From Candidatus Poribacteria bacterium (lineage in GTDB: Bacteria; Poribacteria; WGA-4E; WGA-3G), in assembly GCA_022824265.1 (NCBI GenBank), contig JAJEAG010000042.1, positions 62,001 to 126,000 of the forward strand: a DNA stretch of 64,000 nt, given 5' to 3'. Every line of letters starts with the position of its first letter. The stretch's first letter is position 1. Shown here one piece after another: positions 51,962 to 61,168 of the stretch. A model generated the notes under the pieces. The model was not told the DNA's origin and ran no database searches. It saw only the letters and a list, made by a program, of their open reading frames with translations. The translations under genes and the position numbers were made by a program.

Positions 51962-51990
51962 ATTATATGTAATTTACGCGTATTTGTCAA
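51962..51990 (-). promoter_or_regulatory. Perfect-consensus sigma70 promoter
   Basis: Minus-strand TTGACA (51985-51990), 17-base spacer, TATAAT (51962-51967), both boxes 6/6, about 60 bases upstream of the first STAS gene. It predicts high expression of the STAS-STAS-Usp-kinase operon. Confidence 0.8.
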
Positions 51991-52129
51991 GAATATTTGG
52001 ATTGTAAGTTCAATTAATTTCAGTTGTGTTTAGACGTGTCAACATTTTTAGGTTTAGTATGCAACGTCTAATATGTTAATCTGATTACAATTGTTACTAC
52101 ATAGTGTGGATTTCACTCTATTAAGAAAC

Positions 52130-52500
52130 ATACTTCAATTCCGTAGATGCGAGGTTTCCTCGCCCGCACATATTCACGCACCTCTTTTCTCACATTATCG
52201 TAGGTGCGAGATCACCACACCCGTATCACGCACCTTTTACATAACATTCTGTAGGAGCGATCTCATAATCCAGACCATCCCTCTACCTCCGAACCAACCT
52301 CTTATCCTGAAAATCCTGAAATCCTGAAAATCCTGGTTCAGACAATACGTAGGGACGGGGTCTCCCGCACATATTCACGCACCTTTTACATAACATTCTG
52401 TAGAAGCGATCTCATAATCCAGACCATCCCTCTACTTCCGAACCAACCTATAATCCTGAAAATCCTGGTTCAGACAACAAGCGATTCAGACAAAAAAACC
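52130..52500. repeat. Repeat region with a 73-bp direct duplication
   Basis: 52228-52300 and 52377-52449 are near-identical 73-base copies (two differences seen), starting ACGCACCTTTTACATAACAT. Each is followed by AATCCTG units ending CCTGGTTCAGACAA, the right end of the TIR element. A CGAGGTTTCCTCG hairpin is at about 52150. The gap 51991-52536 contains no gene. Confidence 0.78.
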
Positions 52501-52536
52501 GACAATTGAATGTCTCTGACAAGATAGACTGTATGA

Positions 52537-52565
52537 TTGACAACTATAGAGAAATAGATTAAAAT
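52537..52565 (+). promoter_or_regulatory. Sigma70-like promoter for dehydrogenase gene
   Basis: TTGACA (52537-52542), 17-base spacer, TAAAAT (52560-52565), 66 bases before the ATG at 52631. Confidence 0.65.
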
Positions 52566-52630
52566 ACGATTGGTGTTAAAATCATATATGAATTAAGTTC
52601 ATCTGGAAGAACTAATCTAAGGAAACAGAT

Positions 52631-53680
52631 ATGAGCAAAACAAGAAAAGTTGTGATGAGGAATGATGCGGGTCAAATCTGGACAGAAGAACAAGAAACCC
52701 CTGCACCCAAACCGGGGCAACTGCTAATTGAGGTGTACGCCTCTATGGTCAGTCCCGGTACAGAACTTGGTGGTTTCAAACGGAGACGTGAGAATCCACG
52801 TTCTGCGACACAGCAACGTCCCTTCGGATATACGAATGCTGGTGTCGTCATCGGAAAAGAGGGGGATTGCGATGAATTTGAGATCGGCGACAGGGTTGCT
52901 GGTATGGGTGGCGGATATGCGTTACACGCAACTTATGCATGTGTTCCGCATAACTTGTGTGCTAAGATACCCGATAACGTCAAGGATGAGGAAGCCGCAT
53001 CAATACATCTTGCGGCGACAGCTCTCCATGCAGTGCAACGCGGACGTATCCGTATCGGTGAAAATGTAGTCGTCGCTGGTTTAGGTATTGTTGGACAATT
53101 CGCATCACAGATTGCAAAGACTGCTGGTGCTTATGTCATCGGTTTAGATCAACTGCCATTGCGGTTAGGAATCGCAGAAACTGCTGGGATTGATCTCGCA
53201 ATTAATGTATCTGAAACAGACCCAATCCCAATTGCTCAGGAATTCACTAATGGATACGGTATGGATTGTGGAATTATTGCCTTTGGCGGAGACGCAACAA
53301 GTGCTTTTCAACAAATTCGCGCAATGCTGAAAACAGCACCTGATACGCACAAAATGGGACGGATTGTTATCGTTGGTGGTGCAAGCATTACACACGGTTT
53401 TGCTGCGGGACTTGGAAACGTAGATGTCATTAGCGCGGCACGAACTGGTCCAGGTTACCACGACGAGGAATATGAACATGGTGCAGATTACCCGCCTGTG
53501 TTTGTCCCTTGGCCAACACAACGAAACTTAGAATTAGCATTGAGATTGATGTCAGAAGGTAAAATTATGGTGCAACCTTTGATAACTGATATTGCCCCAA
53601 TTGAACAAGCATCTGAAGCATGTGAAAAGTTGATACAGACCCCAAATGAAGCGTTAGGTGTAATCTTTACAATGAAATAG
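52631..53680 (+). CDS. Medium-chain (MDR) alcohol/polyol dehydrogenase-like protein
   Basis: A 349-residue member of the medium-chain dehydrogenase/reductase superfamily. The GroES-like N-domain is present (QLLIEVYASMVSPGTELGGF) and the Rossmann motif VAGLGIVGQFA lies at about 152-162. The catalytic-zinc cysteine is replaced (Val-Ser-Pro-Gly-Thr-Glu) and the four-Cys structural zinc loop is missing, so it is probably a zinc-free member of the type paired with sugar or polyketide metabolism. AAGGAAA precedes the ATG. It is followed 17 bases later by the acetyltransferase gene. Confidence 0.85.
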   Translation: MSKTRKVVMRNDAGQIWTEEQETPAPKPGQLLIEVYASMVSPGTELGGFKRRRENPRSATQQRPFGYTNAGVVIGKEGDCDEFEIGDRVAGMGGGYALHATYACVPHNLCAKIPDNVKDEEAASIHLAATALHAVQRGRIRIGENVVVAGLGIVGQFASQIAKTAGAYVIGLDQLPLRLGIAETAGIDLAINVSETDPIPIAQEFTNGYGMDCGIIAFGGDATSAFQQIRAMLKTAPDTHKMGRIVIVGGASITHGFAAGLGNVDVISAARTGPGYHDEEYEHGADYPPVFVPWPTQRNLELALRLMSEGKIMVQPLITDIAPIEQASEACEKLIQTPNEALGVIFTMK

Positions 53681-53697
53681 AGTGGTGTAAGAAATAT

Positions 53698-54909
53698 ATG
53701 GAAATTAGAGCAGCTCGCGAATCAGAATTAGAACAGGTCGTTGAACTCAACTGTATGGCGTTTAACCCAAACCAGCACGAACGATATTGGCAGTATGTAC
53801 GAGGAGATAGCAGTTACAGACTATCACAGACACGAGTCGTTGTTGTAAATGATAGGGTTGTTTCCACTTTACGCGTTTGGGAACGGAGAATAAGAATCGG
53901 TGCAAGTCTTGTAACGATGGGTGGTATCGGAGGAGTATGTACGCATTCAAAATACCGTGGTGTCGGCTATGCCTCTGCATTGATGCGACAAACAATAGAC
54001 TATCTACAGACAACAAGTTGTGACCTTGGAGTATTGTTTACAATTATCCCTGAAACGTTTTACCACAGATTCGGGTGGATATCCTTTCCCTTAAATGGTT
54101 TTCAAATAAAGTCCAATCACACAACATCATCGGAAGGTCAATCTGTTTTACAGGTGCGTGTTTTCAATGTAGAAACTGATTTAGATGCTGTCGCTTCAAT
54201 ACACGACCTCGCCAATTCCCAACAAAGCGGAACTGTTTCTCGAACACGCGCTTATTGGGATATGGAACCCTCACGTATACGCGGTATCCTCCCGACCGTT
54301 GTCACACATCAAAGGGGTGACATCCTCGGATATCTCAACTATGAGATAGATGAAAAGTGTGCTGAGGTACTTGAGGTAGGATATATTCCTGATAACATTA
54401 AAGTTTTAGATACTCTTGTATCACATTTATTGCAAGTTAGTAAAACAGAAGGTGTTGACGAGATAACAGGTGTATTTAACCCTCAACATCCATTTGTAGA
54501 ACGTCTGATTGCCAGATGTAACACTGAATTAACCCACACTACAGATACTGCAATGATGTTGTATGCTGTGACTTTACCTGTGCTGCTACGTCGTCTTGTT
54601 GTTGGATGGGAATCGCAAATTGCTGCCTCCGAACAGACGTTTCCATCACTCGCTGTGAAATTCCCTACTGTCAATAACCAACAAGCAGTACTGCGATACG
54701 ATGGAAACGGTACAATACAGATCACGAATGATGCATCTAATGCAGTTGATTTGGATTTTAACGAGGAAGATTTCTGGCAACTTCTTTTCGGAGAAATTGG
54801 TTGGAATCAGGTCAATTTGGATACGGCTGTTTCTGATGAGATCTCAGAGTTTTTGCGGGTTCTGTTTCCAAAACGTGATGTAATCTTTTGGTATCCTGAT
54901 CGGTATTAA
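53698..54909 (+). CDS. Eis-like GNAT N-acetyltransferase
   Basis: A 403-residue protein with the Eis layout: an N-terminal GNAT domain (residues 1-150; VTMGGIGGVCTHSKYRGVGY contains the acetyl-CoA loop Arg-Gly-x-Gly-Tyr), a second GNAT-like region (about 155-285) and a C-terminal SCP2-like domain (about 290-400). Eis proteins acetylate amines, including aminoglycosides in mycobacteria, but the natural substrates vary. Length is the same as for known Eis proteins. No resistance function should be read from this alone. Confidence 0.85.
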   Translation: MEIRAARESELEQVVELNCMAFNPNQHERYWQYVRGDSSYRLSQTRVVVVNDRVVSTLRVWERRIRIGASLVTMGGIGGVCTHSKYRGVGYASALMRQTIDYLQTTSCDLGVLFTIIPETFYHRFGWISFPLNGFQIKSNHTTSSEGQSVLQVRVFNVETDLDAVASIHDLANSQQSGTVSRTRAYWDMEPSRIRGILPTVVTHQRGDILGYLNYEIDEKCAEVLEVGYIPDNIKVLDTLVSHLLQVSKTEGVDEITGVFNPQHPFVERLIARCNTELTHTTDTAMMLYAVTLPVLLRRLVVGWESQIAASEQTFPSLAVKFPTVNNQQAVLRYDGNGTIQITNDASNAVDLDFNEEDFWQLLFGEIGWNQVNLDTAVSDEISEFLRVLFPKRDVIFWYPDRY

Positions 54910-54910
54910 A

Positions 54911-55837
54911 GTGAATGAGAATATGGAAAAACCGAAACATGAAGCTCAAAGGCAAGGCACACAGACAAGTGCTTTTGGAACACAGGGAAAAATAAACCAC
55001 AACTCCAGTGAATTTTATAAGGGAAAACTTTACGCTGATCAAGTCCCTCCTGAACCAGAAACATGGATAGAAAACCCTATTCCTCCTGAAAACCTTGACC
55101 AACTCTATTGTGCTTCAAGTGAAAAAATGTCAGAGATTCCAGATTCCAGTATACATCTCATGGTTACTTCCCCTCCCTACAATGCGAAAAAGGAATACGA
55201 TGACGATCTGTCATTGGAAGAATATAGAGAACTCCTACGTGCTGTGTTTGCCGAAACTTACAACAAGTTGGTGACCGGTGGTAGGACGTGTATTAATATT
55301 GCCAATTTAGGTCGGAAACCTTATATTCCACTACATAGCCACATCATGGAGGATATGTTGGAAATAGGCTACTATATGCGGGGTGAAATAATCTGGGACA
55401 AAGCCGCAAGTGCGGGAAGTTCTACCGCTTGGGGAAGTTGGTTGTCAGCTGCGAATCCTGTGCTGAGGGACGTTCACGAATATATCCTTGTTTTCTCCAA
55501 AGGTTCTTTCTCTCGGAAACGCAACGGTAAAGAAAATACTATTTGTAAAAAGGATTTTTTAGAGTGGACAAAAAGCGTCTGGACATTTCCTTCTGTATCT
55601 GCGAAACGGATTGGACATCCTGCGCCGTTTCCTGAAGAACTTCCACATCGATTGATTCAGTTATATACATTCGTCGGTGACGTTGTTTTGGATCCATTTT
55701 GTGGGAGTGGGACAACCTGTTTGAGTGCTGTAAAATCAGATAGACATTATATCGGATACGATATTGAGGAGAAATATATTGATCTGGCAAATGAGCGGAT
55801 AAACCAATATACCAGTCAGATTCCTTTGCCTATATAA
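54911..55837 (+). CDS. DNA methyltransferase (beta-class N4-cytosine/N6-adenine)
   Basis: A 308-residue SAM-dependent DNA aminomethyltransferase. Motif IV TSPPYN is at residues 86-91, and SAM motif I (DPFCGSGTT) follows near residue 265, so the order is that of the beta class. TSPPY hints at N4-cytosine or N6-adenine, not decided. No restriction endonuclease gene is adjacent, so it is probably an orphan or regulatory methylase. Its start (GTG at 54911 or ATG at 54923) follows the acetyltransferase stop immediately, so it is likely read through. Confidence 0.85.
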   Translation: MNENMEKPKHEAQRQGTQTSAFGTQGKINHNSSEFYKGKLYADQVPPEPETWIENPIPPENLDQLYCASSEKMSEIPDSSIHLMVTSPPYNAKKEYDDDLSLEEYRELLRAVFAETYNKLVTGGRTCINIANLGRKPYIPLHSHIMEDMLEIGYYMRGEIIWDKAASAGSSTAWGSWLSAANPVLRDVHEYILVFSKGSFSRKRNGKENTICKKDFLEWTKSVWTFPSVSAKRIGHPAPFPEELPHRLIQLYTFVGDVVLDPFCGSGTTCLSAVKSDRHYIGYDIEEKYIDLANERINQYTSQIPLPI

Positions 55838-56062
55838 GTTGCCTTATTGTTTATGTTGTGTTCTACCCAAACTACAAACTATTACCATTTCTAACATATA
55901 ATGTCTCTTTTTTTGTAGCACGAACTTTTAGTTTGTGGTCCTGAAAGATTACAACCATAATAACCGTAAATGAGACAATAATTTATAGAAATGGCATAAA
56001 TACGCCTAACTGCTGATATTATTGACTTGCAGGATATCGCATTAATTGTTAAAATAACCGCT

Positions 56063-56914
56063 ATGACATTAGTTGAAGCCATTCTTCTCGGCATTTTGCA
56101 AGGACTTACCGAATTTCTCCCTATCAGTAGCTCAGGACATCTGGTTTTAGCGCAGAAATATCTTGGATTGAAAGAACACCTCGTCTTTTTTGACGTTATG
56201 CTACATTTAGGCACACTATTCGCTGTGCTTGCTGTATATCGTGAGGCAATAGGGAAATTAGTGATCGGTGGATTTTCAACTCTTGGGAAGGCACAGTTTT
56301 ACCGGAATTCCATTACAACAGTTAATACATCGGTTGAACTCAGGTTTATATGGTTAATCCTTCTCGGAACTATACCGACAGGCATCATCGCTGTGCTGTT
56401 CAAAGATCAGTTGGAATCCTTTTTCGGTAATGTGCATCTTGTTAGCATCATGCTAATACTCACGGGTATAATACTCCAATTACCTCGCCTGAAAAGACAG
56501 GAAACGGATAGTGCCAATTCTCAAACAGAAAACATGGAAACATGGCATGCACCCCTTATCGGCATTGCCCAAGGTTGTGCAATTACCCCAGGCATCTCAC
56601 GTTCTGGCGCAACAATCTCGCTTGCGCTATTTTTGGGTATACCAGCAAAAACTGCAGCGGAATACTCCTTCCTGCTCTCTATTCCTGCGATACTTGGCGC
56701 AGTTATCCTGAAATTAAAGGATATTGGAGACACAACAATCCCATACTATATTTTAGCTGCAGGAATGCTTGCATCCTTTATTATCGGTTATATTGCGCTG
56801 CGGTTTCTATTAGTTGTGTTGAATCGTGGAAAATTCTCTCTATTTTCCTATTACTGTGTTGCCTTAGGATTCGTTTCACTTTTCGTATCCATCTTCGTTG
56901 CGCCAATCCAGTAG
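56063..56914 (+). CDS. uppP: Undecaprenyl-diphosphatase
   Basis: UppP/BacA, a membrane enzyme that recycles undecaprenyl pyrophosphate for peptidoglycan and polysaccharide synthesis. The family signature GILQGLTEFLPISSSGH is at the N-terminus (Glu-rich motif with Ser), and PGISRSGATI in the middle is the second conserved motif. About eight transmembrane segments fit, and 283 residues is normal. The ATG at 56063 matches the family start; a TTG 36 bases earlier is open. Its 3' end overlaps the convergent methyltransferase gene by 64 bases. The previous gap (55838-56062) contains nothing recognisable. Confidence 0.94.
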   Translation: MTLVEAILLGILQGLTEFLPISSSGHLVLAQKYLGLKEHLVFFDVMLHLGTLFAVLAVYREAIGKLVIGGFSTLGKAQFYRNSITTVNTSVELRFIWLILLGTIPTGIIAVLFKDQLESFFGNVHLVSIMLILTGIILQLPRLKRQETDSANSQTENMETWHAPLIGIAQGCAITPGISRSGATISLALFLGIPAKTAAEYSFLLSIPAILGAVILKLKDIGDTTIPYYILAAGMLASFIIGYIALRFLLVVLNRGKFSLFSYYCVALGFVSLFVSIFVAPIQ

Positions 56915-57561
56915 GTAGAAACGCATCCGAGTACCCTCTTATTGTGGCGTAATACATCTACTGTTAGTCCGATGTTTTTTAGAATCCGACATATCTTTTT
57001 ATCGTTTTGTAACGTGTTTCGAATTATCTTTTTTCCTGTCAATCTATATATAATACTGGCAAGATACATCTGCAGAGGTTTTATTCTGAAACGTTTGAGA
57101 TAGCGGAGCGGAAAACCTAATCCATGTCCAGAAATAGCGAGGGTACCACCTATCTTTAGTACACGCGCGAGTTCAGATAACGCTTCTTTATCGTCAGGCA
57201 CGTGCGGCATCACAAGGAAACACGTTACAAGGTCGAAAGATTTGTCTGCAAATGGTAAGGTTGGAAGTGATGCGTTGATCAGTGAAGGTTTTGTTGAAGA
57301 AGGTCGTATTAATTTTCCCATTCTGGAACGTCCAATAGTTAAGAATCTCTCGTCAATGTCAACGCCGACAAGTAGTTTCGGACTATGTTTAGACAGTATG
57401 ACAAGATGGTTCCCCGGTCCACATCCGACATCCAAGACGTTTTTACCTGTTGCCTTGATATTAAGCGCGTCAAGTTGCTTTCGCGTTGTGCCTTGTTCTA
57501 ACTCACGATAAGCATTCTTAATATATGCTCTGTGCCATTGTGTTAAATGGTTATTCGCCAT
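56851..57561 (-). CDS. Class I SAM-dependent methyltransferase
   Basis: A 236-residue methyltransferase with motif I NVLDVGCGPGNHLVIL (about 45-60), an acidic VGVDIDERFL and LPFADKSFDLVTCFLVMPHV as motif IV. It resembles UbiE/Coq5 and methyltransferase-11 proteins. The substrate is not clear; given the neighbours (deacetylase, glycosyltransferases) a lipid- or sugar-linked acceptor is possible. The ATG at 57561 overlaps the end of the deacetylase gene by 19 bases; the frame is open to 57579. Confidence 0.85.
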   Translation of the reverse strand: MANNHLTQWHRAYIKNAYRELEQGTTRKQLDALNIKATGKNVLDVGCGPGNHLVILSKHSPKLLVGVDIDERFLTIGRSRMGKLIRPSSTKPSLINASLPTLPFADKSFDLVTCFLVMPHVPDDKEALSELARVLKIGGTLAISGHGLGFPLRYLKRFRIKPLQMYLASIIYRLTGKKIIRNTLQNDKKICRILKNIGLTVDVLRHNKRVLGCVSTYWIGATKMDTKSETNPKATQ

Positions 57562-58448
57562 AATATAGTATTTACCCATTTTACAATCCGCTGTGGAATT
57601 CCCGTCAACTCAGCGCGAAAACGGATGAGTCCAGCATCATCACTAATCGGAATAGTCTTCATTTGATACGGAGATATATCACTCCTATTCCATCCTATGT
57701 CTACCGTGCGTGCAGAGCAGAATCCCGCAGCTTTGACAATCTCAATCTCGCGTTCGGTATAATCCCCATTGGGATAACTAAAGTGATGACATTCAATACT
57801 CAAGTGTCTTTCTAAATCAATTTTACTACCAAGTATCTCTTGTTTACATTCTGTTTCCGTACAGTTGGGAAGGATCGGATGGAATTGGGTGTGAGGTTGG
57901 ATGTCAACGTAAGGCATCATCTGTTTCATTTCATTTAAACTAAGTGCTTGTCTATCTTCGTATTCTTTTTCCGGTTCAAAATTAGATGTCTGACTAAGAT
58001 GTGTTAACCGTTCTGCATTTGGTAGTCTTTTTAGATGTTCTTTTTCCTTCTTGGATAGGGTAGGTATTCTAAACCAGAAATGTCGATGTGTGTTGATTAT
58101 CTGCGTGCATACATAGATTGTTGGGGAGATGTCGTATCGCATAATTATTGGCAAGAGTGCTATATTTCCAGCATGACCATCGTCAATTGTAATCACAACG
58201 CTCTTCGGTGGAATGTTGGAAAAATCTTTATTATGGATTGATGTGACTAACAGGTCTAATGAAATAATGTTAAAATGACGGGAAAGGTAATCTGTATGTT
58301 TAGCGAATATTTCTGGTTGTACATCGTGGTATAAGAGAACTGCAACCTTGTTTTTGCAGAACCATTCTCTGGTGAGAAATGGAATACCGAATAGAAGGAC
58401 AACTGCTGAAATAATACTCTTTATAAAGTCTCCGAGCTTGATAGACAT
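57543..58448 (-). CDS. Polysaccharide deacetylase (NodB/CE4)
   Basis: A 301-residue membrane-anchored CE4 esterase. A hydrophobic N-terminal segment (about 10-26) precedes the NodB domain. Motif 1 VVITIDDGH carries Asp89-Asp90, motif 2 HTQFH the zinc histidines, and the C-terminal HFSYPNGDY is motif 3. An Arg-Gly-type segment is less clear. It removes N-acetyl groups from surface polysaccharides. It is followed eight bases upstream in transcription by the glycosyltransferase gene 58456, so the two are cotranscribed. Confidence 0.87.
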   Translation of the reverse strand: MSIKLGDFIKSIISAVVLLFGIPFLTREWFCKNKVAVLLYHDVQPEIFAKHTDYLSRHFNIISLDLLVTSIHNKDFSNIPPKSVVITIDDGHAGNIALLPIIMRYDISPTIYVCTQIINTHRHFWFRIPTLSKKEKEHLKRLPNAERLTHLSQTSNFEPEKEYEDRQALSLNEMKQMMPYVDIQPHTQFHPILPNCTETECKQEILGSKIDLERHLSIECHHFSYPNGDYTEREIEIVKAAGFCSARTVDIGWNRSDISPYQMKTIPISDDAGLIRFRAELTGIPQRIVKWVNTILWRITI

Positions 58449-58455
58449 GATATTA

Positions 58456-59550
58456 CTATACGAAACTTTGATATATCTCTTCTAATTTTTGGATAGATTT
58501 TTCCGTGTTGAACTTCTGCTGTATAGTGTTGCGTGCGTTTTTTCCTAATTCTCTGGCAAACTCAGGTTCTATCAATATTCGATTTATTGCTGCCTCTAAC
58601 GCAACTGAATCTTGTGATGGAATACTGATACCGTTCTTCTCGCTATCAATCAGATCTTTGATTCCACCCACATCTGATGCGATGCATGGCAAACCGATAC
58701 CCATCGCCTCGATAAGTGCATTAGGGGAGCCTTCGTGAAGGGATGGAAGCACAAAAAGATCTGCCTTTAAGAGTTCAGAGAATACATCTTCACAAAAACC
58801 CGGAAACATCACCTTATCAGATAACTTGTGATCCGCTGTGAGTGTGCGGAGTTCCGATTCCAGTTCACCATCACCAAGGAATTTACATCTCCAATGAACA
58901 TAGTTTTTGTTAAGTAAACTCAACGCCTCAATTAAATAGTGATGTCCTTTTTCAGGCGCGAATCGTCCTACGCTGACAATTAACTTCTCTTCAGATGATT
59001 TTCTCTGTTTCTGTGTCCATGCCTCAGTCGGCAATTCCAGTAAATTTGGAATGCTAATAATCCTTTTATGTGGATAGAGTTGGAGAAGATTACGTTGTAT
59101 CTGATCTGAATTAGTCAGTAAACAGTCGGTAGTATTGTAAATGAGTTTTTCTGTAAGCCAGAGTCGGAATTTGCCATATCTGGCATGGTAATCCCCGCGC
59201 TGTGATGCTATGAACGGAATCTTACGCAATAGACCGAACTTACGGGAAATACCACATAGGAAATTAGAATACCACAGCCAACTGTGGACGATGTCCGGTT
59301 GAACTGCCTTGATAATTCCACCAAGTGTGAAGGCTTTTTCTATTAGTTTCTTCCGGCTGCTTTCACCTGAAAGTGTTGTGACATCTTGAACACATTTCAA
59401 TGACGTAAGTTCACCGATACGTTCCCCTTCAGCACGACTTAGGACTACGAATACTGCATATTGGTCAGGAGTGAACTGTGCTAATGTCTTAAGTAATTGC
59501 GATTCTGCACCGTCTTTTGCCATGGAATCAATGACATAGAGAATCCGCAT
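58456..59550 (-). CDS. GT4-family glycosyltransferase
   Basis: A 364-residue glycosyltransferase with GT-B fold. The acceptor domain starts MRILYVIDSMAKDGAE, the nucleotide-sugar domain has VSVGRFAPEKGHHYLIEA and the retaining-enzyme EGSPNALIEAMGIGLP with the Glu-x7-Glu motif. It probably adds a sugar to a lipid-linked or surface glycan. The ATG at 59550 overlaps the preceding gene by eight bases; the upstream in-frame ATG at 59604 lies inside that gene and is less likely. Confidence 0.9.
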   Translation of the reverse strand: MRILYVIDSMAKDGAESQLLKTLAQFTPDQYAVFVVLSRAEGERIGELTSLKCVQDVTTLSGESSRKKLIEKAFTLGGIIKAVQPDIVHSWLWYSNFLCGISRKFGLLRKIPFIASQRGDYHARYGKFRLWLTEKLIYNTTDCLLTNSDQIQRNLLQLYPHKRIISIPNLLELPTEAWTQKQRKSSEEKLIVSVGRFAPEKGHHYLIEALSLLNKNYVHWRCKFLGDGELESELRTLTADHKLSDKVMFPGFCEDVFSELLKADLFVLPSLHEGSPNALIEAMGIGLPCIASDVGGIKDLIDSEKNGISIPSQDSVALEAAINRILIEPEFARELGKNARNTIQQKFNTEKSIQKLEEIYQSFV

Positions 59551-59557
59551 GATGATA

Positions 59558-61051
59558 TTACCAATATGTGTAAAGGTGGACTTCTGACAAGATGAGCTGT
59601 GCAACTAACATTCCACCAACCCAATATAGATCTGAAAGCGGTCGTGTAGTAAGATGTTTAGCAACAGGTATAACGAGAAACGGCACCATGAAAATCCAGA
59701 TACGTTCTACCTCCATTGTAAACAGGGTCGAAAAAGTGAAAAATAGGAGCGTTATTAGAAAACCGATAACATAGGTGTCTGTTTTTTCTGGAGATAAAAT
59801 CCATGAGAAACCTGTTTGATTGCTTCCATTCCCCTGTTTCCACTCCTGAACTGTTGAAACAATTTGACGTATCCAGACCACTGTAATTGGAATACCTACA
59901 CCCATAAGAAATGCGAAAAGATTTGCAATGCTTAGATGGAAATACCGACCTACGCTTTCATAACCGGTTCCCATTCCTGCTTGGTCTTTTTTAATCGCTG
60001 CCCAAAGTGCGTCAAACGGTTGGAAATCGGTGAGTATACTAAGAAAAATGTAGAATCCAATAAAACCTGTTGCTGCAAATGCCAAAACTTTCAAGTATTG
60101 CACGAACCTGTTTCGTTCTAACAATGCGACAACACACATAAAGACACCAACGACAACAGTCGCATAAGTCATAAACATTCCAAATGCAAGTGATATACCC
60201 GTTAATAAACTATAAGGTCGAAATGCGTCCAACTGAAGATATGGTTTTGTTTCCCGTTCTCTCGCTTCATAAAATAGGTAGAGACTAAGAATTGGGAACA
60301 CACTAAAAGGACCATCCATAGATGTCGTGGTGAACATGACGAAGTTAGGGGTGATTAGGAATAGTAGCAGCGAATAAAGTGCCACCTTTTTCCCGTAAAG
60401 CCGTTCACCGAGTTTGTAGATTGGTATCACTACAATTACGGTAAATAGAATTGACACTAACGATGCAGAAACGAGATTATAACCGAAGATTGCGCTAACA
60501 ATCCATAAGAAGATGACACCACCAGGTGGATGTGTACGCGTGTGTCCTGAAAATTCATTGAACAGTTCAGGTTTGCTGAAATCTCGTAAGAATTCCCGAA
60601 GTCCAAGTTGGTCTATATACGGCACATCTGCATAGTATTCCTGTCCTGATCGGGTGTAGGATTCCAATAATGCTAATATCTTTACAGGTTCATCATCAAT
60701 GGTAATTTCACGGAATCCATCAATTTGTGCAACACTAATATTGATAGCAATGAAGCAGATTATTGCGAACAATATCAATTGACGTGAACTTAGGTTGATA
60801 GAAAGGACATACTTATAACAGAGATAAAGGAAACCGATGCATACTATTAGTGCGGGTAATATCCACAAACTCAGACTAAATTGAGTTTGGGCATAGAGTG
60901 GGACAAAGTGTCTGCTATAGTTTACTGCGCCAAGGTTAAGACCTGTCTCGCGCATGATAAAAAACAGAATAATGTGGTAAAAGAGGAAGAATAGTACAAG
61001 GAAATATATTTGTACAGGAATAGATCGGATCGCTTTTTGCAGGTATTGCAT
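59558..61051 (-). CDS. GT39/ArnT-like membrane glycosyltransferase
   Basis: A 497-residue integral membrane protein with about 11-12 transmembrane segments. A periplasmic loop after the first helices has ITIDDEP, the acidic DDE/DE motif typical of dolichyl/undecaprenyl-phosphate mannosyltransferases (GT39, GT83), and TRTHPPGGVIFLW, a conserved His-Pro-Pro motif. It transfers sugar from a polyprenyl-phosphate carrier to proteins, lipids or glycans outside the cytoplasm. It is first in a four-gene envelope operon read leftward to 56851. Confidence 0.85.
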   Translation of the reverse strand: MQYLQKAIRSIPVQIYFLVLFFLFYHIILFFIMRETGLNLGAVNYSRHFVPLYAQTQFSLSLWILPALIVCIGFLYLCYKYVLSINLSSRQLILFAIICFIAINISVAQIDGFREITIDDEPVKILALLESYTRSGQEYYADVPYIDQLGLREFLRDFSKPELFNEFSGHTRTHPPGGVIFLWIVSAIFGYNLVSASLVSILFTVIVVIPIYKLGERLYGKKVALYSLLLFLITPNFVMFTTTSMDGPFSVFPILSLYLFYEARERETKPYLQLDAFRPYSLLTGISLAFGMFMTYATVVVGVFMCVVALLERNRFVQYLKVLAFAATGFIGFYIFLSILTDFQPFDALWAAIKKDQAGMGTGYESVGRYFHLSIANLFAFLMGVGIPITVVWIRQIVSTVQEWKQGNGSNQTGFSWILSPEKTDTYVIGFLITLLFFTFSTLFTMEVERIWIFMVPFLVIPVAKHLTTRPLSDLYWVGGMLVAQLILSEVHLYTYW

Positions 61052-61168
61052 TTGTTTTATGCAGCAAAATAAAGATATAGACTATAGTATAGTCTATTAT
61101 CTTACCATGTATTTTGTTGTTGTCAATATTTATTTGAATCATGAGCGTCAATCTGATAAATTAACTTT

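Noticed and set aside
56027-56062. Upstream TTG start for uppP
   Set aside because: The family begins at the Met of MTLVEAILLG; the extra 12 residues are not part of it.
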